Assembly (NCBI RefSeq): GCF_002217755.1 | Contig: NZ_BCFL01000024.1 | Coordinates: 62,001 to 126,000, forward strand | Direction of reading: 5' to 3' | DNA: 64,000 nt | Origin: Streptomyces hyaluromycini | GTDB lineage: Bacteria; Actinomycetota; Actinomycetes; Streptomycetales; Streptomycetaceae | Part shown: positions 43,090-51,290 of the stretch, piece after piece | Numbering within the stretch: the stretch's first letter is position 1 | How the letters are laid out: the number at the start of each line of letters is the position of its first letter | Program-made: the position numbers and the translations under genes | The notes under the pieces: generated by a model | What the model was told of the DNA's origin: nothing | The model's input: only the letters and a program-made list of their open reading frames with translations | Databases searched by the model: none

Positions 43090-43295
43090 GGGTTTATCGT
43101 CTTCCGGTTCCGGCGAGTTGCGTCGCGCATGCGTGGGATGCGCCGAACGCTAGCCGTCGCCCTCCCGGCCGCCATGACCGTGCGCGCACCGCGACGGACC
43201 CTCCAGTGCCCTGCCGCCGGGCCCTGGCGCTCTGCGGCAGGGCGACGTGCGCGACGAGGCATGTCACCGGGCCGTGGGTGCCTACGGTCGGGACC

Positions 43296-44267
43296 ATGCA
43301 GCTTCGCAGAGTTCTTGCCGCCGCCGTGGTGGGCGCCACGGCGCTCGCCACCACGATCACGAGCGCGGACGCGGCCCTCGCGGCCCAGCCGCCGCTCACG
43401 CCGACGTCCTTCGTCGCGCACCTCGACCTCGCCGCGGGACAGCAGCCCGAGAACCTCACCCTCCTTCCGGGCGGTGCCGCCGCGGTCACCTTCGCCTTCT
43501 CCCGCCAGGTCGCGGTGATCGAGCGGACCGGTACCGTCCGCGTCCTTGCGACGCTTCCCGCGCCGCCCGCGGACGCCCGGACCCCGGTGCTCGGGTCACC
43601 GTTCCTCGGCGGCATCGTCCAAGGCCCCGACCACACGCTCTACTTCCTCTACGCCACCGGCACCGCCGACCTCACCGGCGTCTGGCAGCTGCGTCCCGGC
43701 GGCAGCCCGGAGCGCATCGCGGCGCTGCCCGCCGACGCGCTGCCCAACGGCCTGGCCCTCGACAGGTCGACCGGTCAGCTGTACGCCGCCGACTCGGTGC
43801 TCGGCAGGATCTGGCGGATACCCGCGACCGGCGGCGCCCCCGAGGTGTGGGCGACCGGCGCCGCCCTCGCCCCGACCGGCTTCCTCGGGGCCAACGGCGT
43901 GAAGGTGCACGACGGAGCCGTGTGGGTGAGCAACCTCGACCACGGGACCCTGCTGCGCATCCCGGTCCGCCACGACGGCACCCCGGGCGCGGTCCGCACG
44001 ACGGCGACGGGCCTGACCGGCGTCGACGACTTCGCGTTCACGGGCCACGGCGACCAGCTCCTCGCGGCACTCAACGCCGGCAGCGAGGTGGCCCTGGTGT
44101 CCGGGAACGGCGGCCATTCCGTCGTCCTCGACCACACCGATGGGCTAGAGAATCCCACTTCCATCGCCGTCCGGGGAAACACGGTGTACGTCGCCGACGC
44201 CGCCTACGTCACGCGGCAGGACCCCAACCTCCTCACCACCCGCCTCCGCTGCCCGTCGTCCCGCTGA
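43296..44267 (+). CDS. Secreted SMP-30/NHL-like beta-propeller protein
   Basis: 323 residues. The signal peptide is MQLRRVLAAAVVGATALATT with cleavage near 30-38. The mature part is an SMP-30/gluconolactonase-like six-bladed propeller with repeats such as GPDHTLYFLYAT, PNGLALDRSTGQLYAADSVLGRIWRIP and GANGVKVHDGAVWVSNLDHGTLLRIPV. It probably binds a metal and may hydrolyse lactones. The ATG at 43296 is selected over an upstream GTG-rich stretch because it begins the signal peptide. It lies just before the maoC gene, possibly in one operon. Confidence 0.82.
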   Translation: MQLRRVLAAAVVGATALATTITSADAALAAQPPLTPTSFVAHLDLAAGQQPENLTLLPGGAAAVTFAFSRQVAVIERTGTVRVLATLPAPPADARTPVLGSPFLGGIVQGPDHTLYFLYATGTADLTGVWQLRPGGSPERIAALPADALPNGLALDRSTGQLYAADSVLGRIWRIPATGGAPEVWATGAALAPTGFLGANGVKVHDGAVWVSNLDHGTLLRIPVRHDGTPGAVRTTATGLTGVDDFAFTGHGDQLLAALNAGSEVALVSGNGGHSVVLDHTDGLENPTSIAVRGNTVYVADAAYVTRQDPNLLTTRLRCPSSR

Positions 44268-44285
44268 CCCGATCGAGGACATCCC

Positions 44286-44783
44286 ATGAGCTCCCCCCAG
44301 ACGCCTTCCGGCGAGGCCGCCTTCGACCCCGAGCAGTTCCTCGTCGTCCCCGCCCGGACCTTCGACGACCTGGAGGTCGGCGAGGTGTTCCGCGCCCCCA
44401 GCCGGACCCTGACCGACGCGCACGCGGCGGCGTTCCAGACCGTGTCCGCCGACAACCACCCGGTCCACTACGACGCCGAGTGGGCCCGCCGGCACGGGCA
44501 CAGCGCCCCCGTGGTGCACGGCCTCCAGGTCCTGGCCTTCACCGCACCGGGCGCGACCCTGTTCCCGCACGTCATCGGTGAGGTCTTCGTCAGGTTCACG
44601 GAGCTGTCCTGCACCTTCACCGGCGAGGTGCACTCGGGCGACACCCTGTACCCCGCGCTGACCGTCACCGCCCTCGAACCCGCCGAGGACGGCACCGGGG
44701 TCGTCACCACCGCGGCCACCGTGCACAACCAGCGGGGCGAACTCGTCCTGTCGGGGCAGCACAAGTACCTGCTGCGCCGCTAG
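44286..44783 (+). CDS. MaoC family hotdog dehydratase
   Basis: A 165-residue (R)-enoyl-CoA-hydratase-like MaoC protein. The hydratase signature is DNHPVHYDAEWARRHGHSAPVVHG, where Asp and His would catalyse water addition. It is 18 bp after the propeller gene. The stop TAG at 44781-44783 is the left target duplication of a MITE, so the element inserted exactly at the end of this gene. The natural acyl-CoA is not known. Confidence 0.9.
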   Translation: MSSPQTPSGEAAFDPEQFLVVPARTFDDLEVGEVFRAPSRTLTDAHAAAFQTVSADNHPVHYDAEWARRHGHSAPVVHGLQVLAFTAPGATLFPHVIGEVFVRFTELSCTFTGEVHSGDTLYPALTVTALEPAEDGTGVVTTAATVHNQRGELVLSGQHKYLLRR

Positions 44784-44892
44784 GGCCTGTCTGACAATTC
44801 CCGTCTGCCTCGCGACGCCATGCACGCACTCTCGCCGCACCGGACGCCGCGAGGCCGCCCTCCGGGCGACGACGGGAATTGTCAGACAGGCC
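44784..44892. mobile_element. MITE-like element, copy 2 (109 bp, internally deleted)
   Basis: The sequence is the reverse complement of copy 1 (13585-13755), identical in the compared parts except that the 62 bp internal segment is absent. The same 22 bp terminal inverted repeats are present. It is bounded by perfect CTAG duplications (44780-44783 and 44893-44896), as expected of IS5-type transposition. It has no coding capacity. Confidence 0.88.
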
Positions 44893-44915
44893 CTAGGCGG
44901 GGTCCGGGAGACGGC

Positions 44916-44950
44916 GCGGGCGCGGGGACGGAAACCGTCGCCGCGCCCGC
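44916..44950. terminator. Hairpin terminator after DUF5709 gene
   Basis: GCGGGCGCGG pairs with CCGCGCCCGC, and GACGG with CCGTC after one mismatch; the loop is AAA. It lies 20 bp beyond the stop of the last gene of the cyd operon. A U tract is absent, as is common in Streptomyces. Confidence 0.75.
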
Positions 44951-44969
44951 GTGTGTCACCCGTGTCGCC

Positions 44970-45434
44970 TCAGAAGTCCTCGGCCTCGGGGATCACGTGC
45001 ATCGCGGCCTCCTCCGCCGACGCCCCGGCGCCGTCCAGGCCCCGGTCGGAGGCGAACAGGTCGGAGTCGGTCACCTCGTGCGCGCCCTCGTCCGGTGCGA
45101 GGAGCCGTCCGGCGCGGTCGTCGCCGACCTCGTCGTCGAGGAGCTCGCCGTCCGTGTCCCAGGCGTCGCCGAGGTCGTCGCCGTCCGGGACGCCGATGTC
45201 CGGCACCTCCTCGGCGAGGCGCTCGTCCAGGGTCTCCCCGCGCAGGGCCTCCGCCGCCGTCACGCCCGTGTGCTCCACGGCCCAGGGCCGCTCCGGCGGC
45301 GAGTAGCCCTCGTCCAGGGCCTCCTCGCCGGCCCGGTAGTCCAGGGTGTCCGAGGCGTCCAGCAGACCCGCGTCGTCCTGCACCTCCGAACCGTCCGGCT
45401 GGTAGACCTCGTCACCCATCGCCTCGTCGGTCAT
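44970..45434 (-). CDS. DUF5709 family protein
   Basis: A 154-residue, highly acidic (many Asp/Glu) soluble protein of the actinomycete DUF5709 family. Recognisable patterns are MGDEVYQPDGSEVQDDAGLLD, TLDYRAGEEALDEGYSPPERPW and a C-terminal AAMHVIPE. No biochemical function is known for the family. The ATG at 45434 overlaps the cydC stop (ATGA), so it is translated at the end of the cyd operon. Confidence 0.88.
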   Translation of the reverse strand: MTDEAMGDEVYQPDGSEVQDDAGLLDASDTLDYRAGEEALDEGYSPPERPWAVEHTGVTAAEALRGETLDERLAEEVPDIGVPDGDDLGDAWDTDGELLDDEVGDDRAGRLLAPDEGAHEVTDSDLFASDRGLDGAGASAEEAAMHVIPEAEDF

Positions 45435-46927
45435 ACGCGCTCCATCGTCACTCGGGCCGTCAGTTCGATCCGGCCGTCAACCGGAAAGGGTAGGAGGTCG
45501 TGGTCGCGGTCGGGCAGTGCGATCACGAAAGCGGTGGTGGGAAGGGCCGAGCGGACGGCGCCCAGGACCCGACGGGCGGTGGCCCGGTCGAGTCCGGCGG
45601 TCGGCTCGTCCAGCAGCAGGAGCGGCGGATCCCGCAGCACGGCCCGCGCGAGGGCGAGCCGGCGGCGCTGGCCCTGGGAGAGCCTGCCGCCGTTCGGGCC
45701 CACCGGGAAGTCCGGCGGGATGTCGTCCAGGGCGACCAGGGCCAGTACCTCGGCGAGCCGTTCCGGGGCCGCGTCCGGGGCGGCCAGCCGCAGGTTCTCG
45801 GCGACGGTCGCGTCCGCGAGCCAGTCCTCGGCCTCGACGAGGGTCAGGTCCCCCGGGGTCGCGCGACCTGCCAACCGGCTCAACAGCGTGCTCTTTCCAC
45901 TGCCGTTGGGTCCGGTCACCAGGGTGGTGGTGCCCGGCTCGGCCTCGAAGGCCGCTGCTGTCCCGTCGGCCGGCCGATCGGGCACGGCGTCCAGCGGGGC
46001 CAGCCGCTGCGCCGCGGCACGCGCCCGGCCGTACGCCGGCAGAATCCTCGGCAGTTGCTCGACAAGCTCGTATCCGGCGGCGATCAGCAGGACCTCGCCG
46101 ATGGCGGCGGACACGGACTGCACCGTCGCCGCGAGGTTCAGGGCGAGGGCCAGGACGAGACACTGGCCGAGCGCGCCCAGCAGGCGGAGCGCCGACCGAC
46201 CGGCCCGCAGAACCCGTCGGGTGTCCTCGTCGGCGCGATGCGCCCGCTCCAGCGCCGCCGCGATCCGGGACCGGGCCGGCCGCACCGCGTCCAGGCAGAT
46301 CAGTTCGGGCAACGCGTCCCGGGCGCCGAGGAGTTCGGTCCGTACGACCGCCTGCTCCCGCGCCGACCGCCGTACCGCGTCCTGCGTGCGCCGGTGCGTC
46401 GCCACGGCGGTCGCGGCGGCGAGCAGGAACACCAGCAGCTCCGCCGCGCCCAGCCGGGCGTCCGCGTGCCACAGCAGCCCGGTCACGACCGCCGCCGTCA
46501 CCGCGGTGCTCGCCAGGGGGGCCAGGACGTCTGCCGGGAGGGCACCGACGGTCGTGACGTCGTCCGTGAGCCGGCTCAGCAGGGCCCCGTCCCGCAGGGC
46601 GCGCAACCGCCGCGGCGGCAGGGCGGCGGCGCCGCGCACCAGCCGGGCCCGGAGCGCCGCCGTGGCGTCGAGCAGGACACGGTGGCTGACCAGGCGCTCC
46701 GCGTAACGCAGCCCGGTGCGGGACAGGGCGAGGGCGCGGACGGCGCCGGACGGGTACAGCCACGACCACGTGGTGTCGGCCCGTACCGTGACCAGGGCAC
46801 ACGCCGTGAGGAACCAGCCGGACACGCCGAGCAGGGTCGCGGCGGACAGTTCGGCCGCCGCGGCGAGGAGCAGGCCGTGGAGCAGATCGCGTCGTCGGAC
46901 CGCCGTTCTCAGCAGTCGCAGGGTCAT
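45431..46927 (-). CDS. cydC: Thiol reductant ABC exporter subunit CydC (ABC half-transporter)
   Basis: 498 residues: six membrane spans, then a nucleotide-binding domain. CydDC exports cysteine/glutathione and is needed to assemble cytochrome bd. The NBD has GPNGSGKST (Walker A) and LLLLDEPTAGLD (Walker B), but the signature is LSQGQ. The Q-loop Gln is replaced near VEAEDWLADATVAENL, and the switch (H-loop) His is not present in FVIALPDRDHD. One of the two ATP sites of the CydDC dimer is therefore probably degenerate. The start overlaps the cydD stop by 4 bp. Confidence 0.88.
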   Translation of the reverse strand: MTLRLLRTAVRRRDLLHGLLLAAAAELSAATLLGVSGWFLTACALVTVRADTTWSWLYPSGAVRALALSRTGLRYAERLVSHRVLLDATAALRARLVRGAAALPPRRLRALRDGALLSRLTDDVTTVGALPADVLAPLASTAVTAAVVTGLLWHADARLGAAELLVFLLAAATAVATHRRTQDAVRRSAREQAVVRTELLGARDALPELICLDAVRPARSRIAAALERAHRADEDTRRVLRAGRSALRLLGALGQCLVLALALNLAATVQSVSAAIGEVLLIAAGYELVEQLPRILPAYGRARAAAQRLAPLDAVPDRPADGTAAAFEAEPGTTTLVTGPNGSGKSTLLSRLAGRATPGDLTLVEAEDWLADATVAENLRLAAPDAAPERLAEVLALVALDDIPPDFPVGPNGGRLSQGQRRRLALARAVLRDPPLLLLDEPTAGLDRATARRVLGAVRSALPTTAFVIALPDRDHDLLPFPVDGRIELTARVTMERV

Positions 46928-48645
46928 ACGAACCTTCCCTGGTCCAGGGGGAGCACGCGGTCCCCGAGGGGAAGGAGGGCCGGACTGTGGGTGGCCAGCA
47001 GGACGGTCCGGTGCCGGGCCAGGCGGCTCAGCGCGTCCGCGACGGCCCCCTCCGCGTCGGGGTCGAGATGAGCCGTCGGCTCGTCCAGGCAGAGCAGCGG
47101 CGCGTCCCGCAACAGGGCGCGTACGAAGACCAGTTGCTGCGCCTGGCCGGAGGAGAGCCCGAAGCCGCGTTCGCCGACGGGTGTGCCGAGTCCGTCGGGC
47201 AGTGCGGCCAGGAGACCGCTGAAGCCCAACTCGTCAAAGGCGGCGAGGAGTTCCACGTCATCGGCCTCCGGCCGGGCGAGCCGGAGGTTCTCGCGCACGC
47301 TCCCGGGGAGCAGGAAGCCCGGCTGGCCGACCCAGGCCACGTGCGCGGGAGTTGCCCGCTCGCGCCCGTGCAGGGCACTGCCCCGGTCGGGCACCAGCAG
47401 GCCCGCCGCCACGGACAGCAGCGTGGACTTCCCAGCGCCGCTGGGGCCGGTCACCACGACGAACTCCCCGGCCCGGACGTCGAGTTCGACCCGGTCCAGC
47501 GCGGGCCGCGCACGTCCGGCATGGACGACGGACGCCTCGCGCAGGCGGACGGACAGCGGCGCGGCACCGCGGGCGGCCGGGCGGAGACGGCGCTCGGGGA
47601 CCGCACCCCGCATCGCCCCGGCGAGCAGGTCGGCCGCGGCCGCCGCCCGGGCGCGGGCGTGGTAGCCGCGGGCCAGTTCGCGGGCGGGCGCGAAGTAGGC
47701 GGGGGTGAGGGTGAGGACGAACAGGGCCGTGGCCAGGCTCATGTGGTCGGGAACGCCGGGCAGCCGCAGGTAGTCCAGGAGCACCAGGCCGCAGTAGGTG
47801 GCGACGACCGCGAGGGTGCCCGTGATGAGCAGCTCCACCCAGGCGGTGGAGAGGAACGCCACCCGCAGGACGAGGGTGGTACGGCGGGCGAGTTCCTCGT
47901 CGTCCCGGCGCAGCGCCCGCGCCGCCTCCTCCTGCGCGCCGAGTCCGACCAGGGTGGGCAGTCCGCGCAGCTGGTCCAGGAGCCGGCCGTGCAGGGTCCG
48001 GACGGCACCGAGCTGGGCCTGTACGGCCGCCTTCGTGCCCATCCCGATGACCTTGAGGTTGGCCGGCAGCAGCGGGGTCGCGAGCACCAGCAGGAGGGCC
48101 ACGAACCAGCTGCGCAGGGCGATGGCGGCGAGAACGACACCGCTGCCGAGCAGCATGGCGCGGCGGGCGGGGAGGTAGTCGGTGAGCCAGTCGTCGAGGC
48201 CGGCGACCTCGGCGTCGAGGGCCTCGGCGTAGGCGACGTCCGTCAGTCCCCCGCGCGGGGGACGCCCCGGCAGTGCCGCGCGCAGGACGCGGGCGCGCAG
48301 CGCGGACCGTACCCGGGCGGCGCCCGTCGCCGCCGCCCGGTCGGCCGCGGCCAGCAGCACGGCGCGCAGCGCCAGGCCGGCGGCCACGACCCCGGCGGCC
48401 GGCGCGACGTCCGCCGGGGCGGTGTGCAGGTGCTGGGCGGCGAGCCCCCGCCCGGCGGCCCAGCCGAGGCCCGCCGCCCAGATCACGGTGCCGAGCTGGG
48501 CGAGTCCGCGCAGGGTGCCCGCCCGGCGCAGCTCCGGTTCGCCGATCCGCGCCCAGGCCCGCAGCCGGCGCGTCGAGGCCCGCTCGTCCGTGCCGTGGCC
48601 GCTCTCGTCGGCGAGCTCCGCCACCAGGGCCGCGGTGTCGGTCAC
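46924..48645 (-). CDS. cydD: Thiol reductant ABC exporter subunit CydD
   Basis: 573 residues with a six-span ABC membrane domain. The NBD is complete: GPSGAGKST, WVGQPGFLLPGSVRENL (Q-loop), LSSGQ, LCLDEPTAHLD and ATHS (H-loop). It pairs with CydC. Many streptomycetes have a fused cydCD gene; here they are two genes with an ATGA overlap. The GTG at 48645 overlaps the cydB stop by 4 bp. It has an N-terminal acidic extension of about 35 residues before the first helix. Confidence 0.92.
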   Translation of the reverse strand: MTDTAALVAELADESGHGTDERASTRRLRAWARIGEPELRRAGTLRGLAQLGTVIWAAGLGWAAGRGLAAQHLHTAPADVAPAAGVVAAGLALRAVLLAAADRAAATGAARVRSALRARVLRAALPGRPPRGGLTDVAYAEALDAEVAGLDDWLTDYLPARRAMLLGSGVVLAAIALRSWFVALLLVLATPLLPANLKVIGMGTKAAVQAQLGAVRTLHGRLLDQLRGLPTLVGLGAQEEAARALRRDDEELARRTTLVLRVAFLSTAWVELLITGTLAVVATYCGLVLLDYLRLPGVPDHMSLATALFVLTLTPAYFAPARELARGYHARARAAAAADLLAGAMRGAVPERRLRPAARGAAPLSVRLREASVVHAGRARPALDRVELDVRAGEFVVVTGPSGAGKSTLLSVAAGLLVPDRGSALHGRERATPAHVAWVGQPGFLLPGSVRENLRLARPEADDVELLAAFDELGFSGLLAALPDGLGTPVGERGFGLSSGQAQQLVFVRALLRDAPLLCLDEPTAHLDPDAEGAVADALSRLARHRTVLLATHSPALLPLGDRVLPLDQGRFV

Positions 48646-49916
48646 GGGCGTTCGCCGCCGGGCAGGTCGTACTCCCCGAGCCGCCCGTCCCGGCGGTCCC
48701 CGAGGATCCAGGCGACGAGCGCGGTACCGGACAGCAGGGCGATGCCGAGCGGGTCGACCCACGTGGACTCGCCGCCGAAGATGTCCTGGGAGACGGCCGC
48801 CAGCAGGATGCCGAGCAGGGTCAGCAGCGTCCGGCGGACGATGACGACGACCCGGGACTCCGGCCGGGGTGTGAAGGGCTCGGCCGTTCCGTCGGTCGAC
48901 CGGTCGTCCGGTGCCGTCGCGGTCGGCGGCTGCCGCGCGGGCTCCCGGAACTTCCCCCGGAAGACCCACCAGGCGTAGATGTTGTAGGCCAGCACGAACG
49001 GCATGCACAGCCCGACCCCGACCACCAGGAACACCTGCGAGCCGTGCGGGCTGGACGCCTCGTGCAGGGTCAGGGACGGCGGTACGACGACCGGTGCCGT
49101 CGCCGCCACCAGCGCCAGCAGTCCTGCCGCCTCCGCGCCCAGCACCGCCGCGAACGGCCGCCAGTCCGGTCGCCGTCCGAAGCCGTACCAGGCGACGGCG
49201 CCGCAGACCGCGGCGGCGGCCACGGCGAGGCCGAAGAGCGTGGCGCGCAGGGGCTGTTCGAAGTGGAAGTGCTGCGGGTCGGCGACCTCCAGGCCGAAGC
49301 CGAGGACCAGCGCGGCCACGACGGTCGCGCCGAGCAGCGGACGCCCGAGCCGGCCCGCCCACGCGTGGGCGGTGCCCTCCGTCTTGTCCTGGAGCCAGGC
49401 GGCGCCCGCCAGCAGGTACACGCAGACCAGGCCGAGCGCGCACAGCACGCTGTAGGGGGTGAGCCAGGCCAGAGCGCCGCCGGTGAAGTGGCCGTCCTGC
49501 TGCGGGAGTCCGGACAGGACCGCGCCGATCACCAGGCCCTGGCAGAGGGTCACGGCGAGAGAGGCCCCGCCGAAGAGGAGTCCCCAGCCGCGCCGGTACG
49601 TGCCGGACGCGCTCTGGAACTCCAGGCCCATGCCGCGCAGGATCACCGCGAACAGCATGGCGACCAGCGGCGGGTACACCCCGGGCAGGACGGTCGCGTA
49701 CGCCCCGGGCAGCCCGGCCCACAGGGCCACGCCGGCCAGGATGATCCAGCTCTCGTTGGCGTCCCAGGCGGTGGCGATGAGTTCGTTGTACTCGCGGCGG
49801 CGCCGCTCGTCGCGGTCGACGAGGCTCAGCATGCCGACGCCGAGGTCGTAGCCGTCCAGGACGACGTAGGCCCCGAGCGAGAGCAGGACCAGGGCGTAGG
49901 TCAGGTACTCAGGCAA
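48642..49916 (-). CDS. cydB: Cytochrome bd ubiquinol oxidase subunit II CydB
   Basis: A 424-residue subunit with eight to nine spans in the typical CydB pattern (VLDGYDLGVGMLS near residue 20, TAWDANESWIILAGVALWAGLPGAYAT at about 49-75). The C-terminus is extended by roughly 80 residues including two further hydrophobic segments (VRRTLLTLLGILLAAVSQDIF and IALLSGTALVAWIL). A TTG start at 49916 is supported by GGAGG and overlaps the cydA stop by 8 bp, implying coupled translation. It forms the bd-type oxidase with CydA. Confidence 0.93.
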   Translation of the reverse strand: MPEYLTYALVLLSLGAYVVLDGYDLGVGMLSLVDRDERRRREYNELIATAWDANESWIILAGVALWAGLPGAYATVLPGVYPPLVAMLFAVILRGMGLEFQSASGTYRRGWGLLFGGASLAVTLCQGLVIGAVLSGLPQQDGHFTGGALAWLTPYSVLCALGLVCVYLLAGAAWLQDKTEGTAHAWAGRLGRPLLGATVVAALVLGFGLEVADPQHFHFEQPLRATLFGLAVAAAAVCGAVAWYGFGRRPDWRPFAAVLGAEAAGLLALVAATAPVVVPPSLTLHEASSPHGSQVFLVVGVGLCMPFVLAYNIYAWWVFRGKFREPARQPPTATAPDDRSTDGTAEPFTPRPESRVVVIVRRTLLTLLGILLAAVSQDIFGGESTWVDPLGIALLSGTALVAWILGDRRDGRLGEYDLPGGERP

Positions 49917-51270
49917 CGGAGGCCTCCGGAGCGGGAGTTCGAAGGTCCGTGACCGGTTCCGGACCGGCCTTGACGGTGCGGACGATGTAGCGGATCCAGA
50001 GGGTGAGCAGGGTCGCGTAGAGGAGGACGAACCCGGTGAGGCTGAGGGCCGCCTCGGTGAGGCTCAGGTGGGAGACGGCGTCGGCGGTGCGCAGTCTGCC
50101 GTAGACCACCCAGGGCTGGCGGCCGGTCTCGGCGGTGATCCAGCCGCCGGTGATGGCGATGATCCCGGCGGGGGTCATCCACACCAGCCAGCGCAGGAAC
50201 CGCGGGGAGGTGAACAGGCGGCCGCGCAGCCGCAGGACGAGTCCGGCGAAGGCGGTGGCGAACATGGCGAGGGCGGTGAAGTACATGGCCCGGAAGCCGT
50301 AGAAGGCGCTCCACATGTTGGGGCGTTCGTCCGGCGGGGTCTGGAGCAGGCCCGGGACCTCGGCCCGGCCGGTCAGGTCGTGGCCGATGACGGCGCCGAG
50401 GTGGGGTATCTCGATGCGGACGTCGTTCTCGCCCTTGTCGGTGTCGGGGATGACGACGAGGTTGTAGCCGTTGTTGTCGGTCTTCCAGTTGCCCTCGAAG
50501 GCCTGGAGTTTGGCGGGCTGGTGGCCGCCCATGAAGACGGCGGTGGCGTCTCCGGCGTAGAGCTGAACGGGCATCAGGATCGCGAGCACGCCCAGGGCCA
50601 CGGACAGGGTGCGGCGGGCGAACGGCAGGGCGGACGCCCGGCGTTTGACCAGGTACCAGGCGCTGATGCCGGCGACGAACCAGGACGCGGAGATCAGGAC
50701 GGCGAGCAGCATGTGCGGGAAGCGGTAGCCGAAGGCCGGGTTGAGGAGCACCTTCCCCCAGTCGGTGGCCTGGAACTGGCCGTCGACCTCCGTGTAGCCC
50801 GCCGGGTCCTGCATCCAGCTGTTGGCGGAGAGGATCCAGGTGGTGGAGAGCAGGGTGCCCGCGGCCACCATCCAGGAGGCCAGGGCCATGGTGCGGGGCT
50901 TCACCCGGCCGTCGCCGTACAGCATGATCCCGATGAAACCGGCCTCAAGGAAGAAGGCGGTGATCACCTCCATGCCGATGGTGACGCCGATGACCGGGCC
51001 GACGGCGTGCGCGTAGATGCCCCAGTTGAGGCCGAACTCGAAGGTCATCACGGTGCCGGCGACCACGCCGAGGCCGAAGCCGACGGCGAAGATCTTCTTC
51101 CAGAAGCGGAAGATCTGCAGGTAGAGCGGGTTGCCGGTGCGGACGTACACCGTGTACGCGACCGCGAGCAGCAGGGACAGCCCGACGGTGAGCGCCGGGA
51201 ACGTCATGTGGAAGATCGCCGTGATCGCGAACTGCCAGCGCGACAGCTCCACGACGGAGGACGAGGCCAT
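49909..51270 (-). CDS. cydA: Cytochrome bd ubiquinol oxidase subunit I CydA
   Basis: The 453-residue heme-bearing subunit. Expected features are ELSRWQFAITAIFHMTFPALTVG (heme b595 His, near residue 20), FPHMLLAVLI (heme b558 ligand region), the GRQPWVVYGRLRTADAV stretch and nine hydrophobic segments. The oxidase reduces oxygen at low tension with quinol. The ATG at 51270 has GGAGACC upstream. It is 21 bp after a secreted VOC protein gene, so cydA may be the second gene of the operon. No Rex-type operator was found upstream. Confidence 0.95.
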   Translation of the reverse strand: MASSSVVELSRWQFAITAIFHMTFPALTVGLSLLLAVAYTVYVRTGNPLYLQIFRFWKKIFAVGFGLGVVAGTVMTFEFGLNWGIYAHAVGPVIGVTIGMEVITAFFLEAGFIGIMLYGDGRVKPRTMALASWMVAAGTLLSTTWILSANSWMQDPAGYTEVDGQFQATDWGKVLLNPAFGYRFPHMLLAVLISASWFVAGISAWYLVKRRASALPFARRTLSVALGVLAILMPVQLYAGDATAVFMGGHQPAKLQAFEGNWKTDNNGYNLVVIPDTDKGENDVRIEIPHLGAVIGHDLTGRAEVPGLLQTPPDERPNMWSAFYGFRAMYFTALAMFATAFAGLVLRLRGRLFTSPRFLRWLVWMTPAGIIAITGGWITAETGRQPWVVYGRLRTADAVSHLSLTEAALSLTGFVLLYATLLTLWIRYIVRTVKAGPEPVTDLRTPAPEASVA

Positions 51271-51290
51271 GAGGGGTCTCCAGGGATCGG

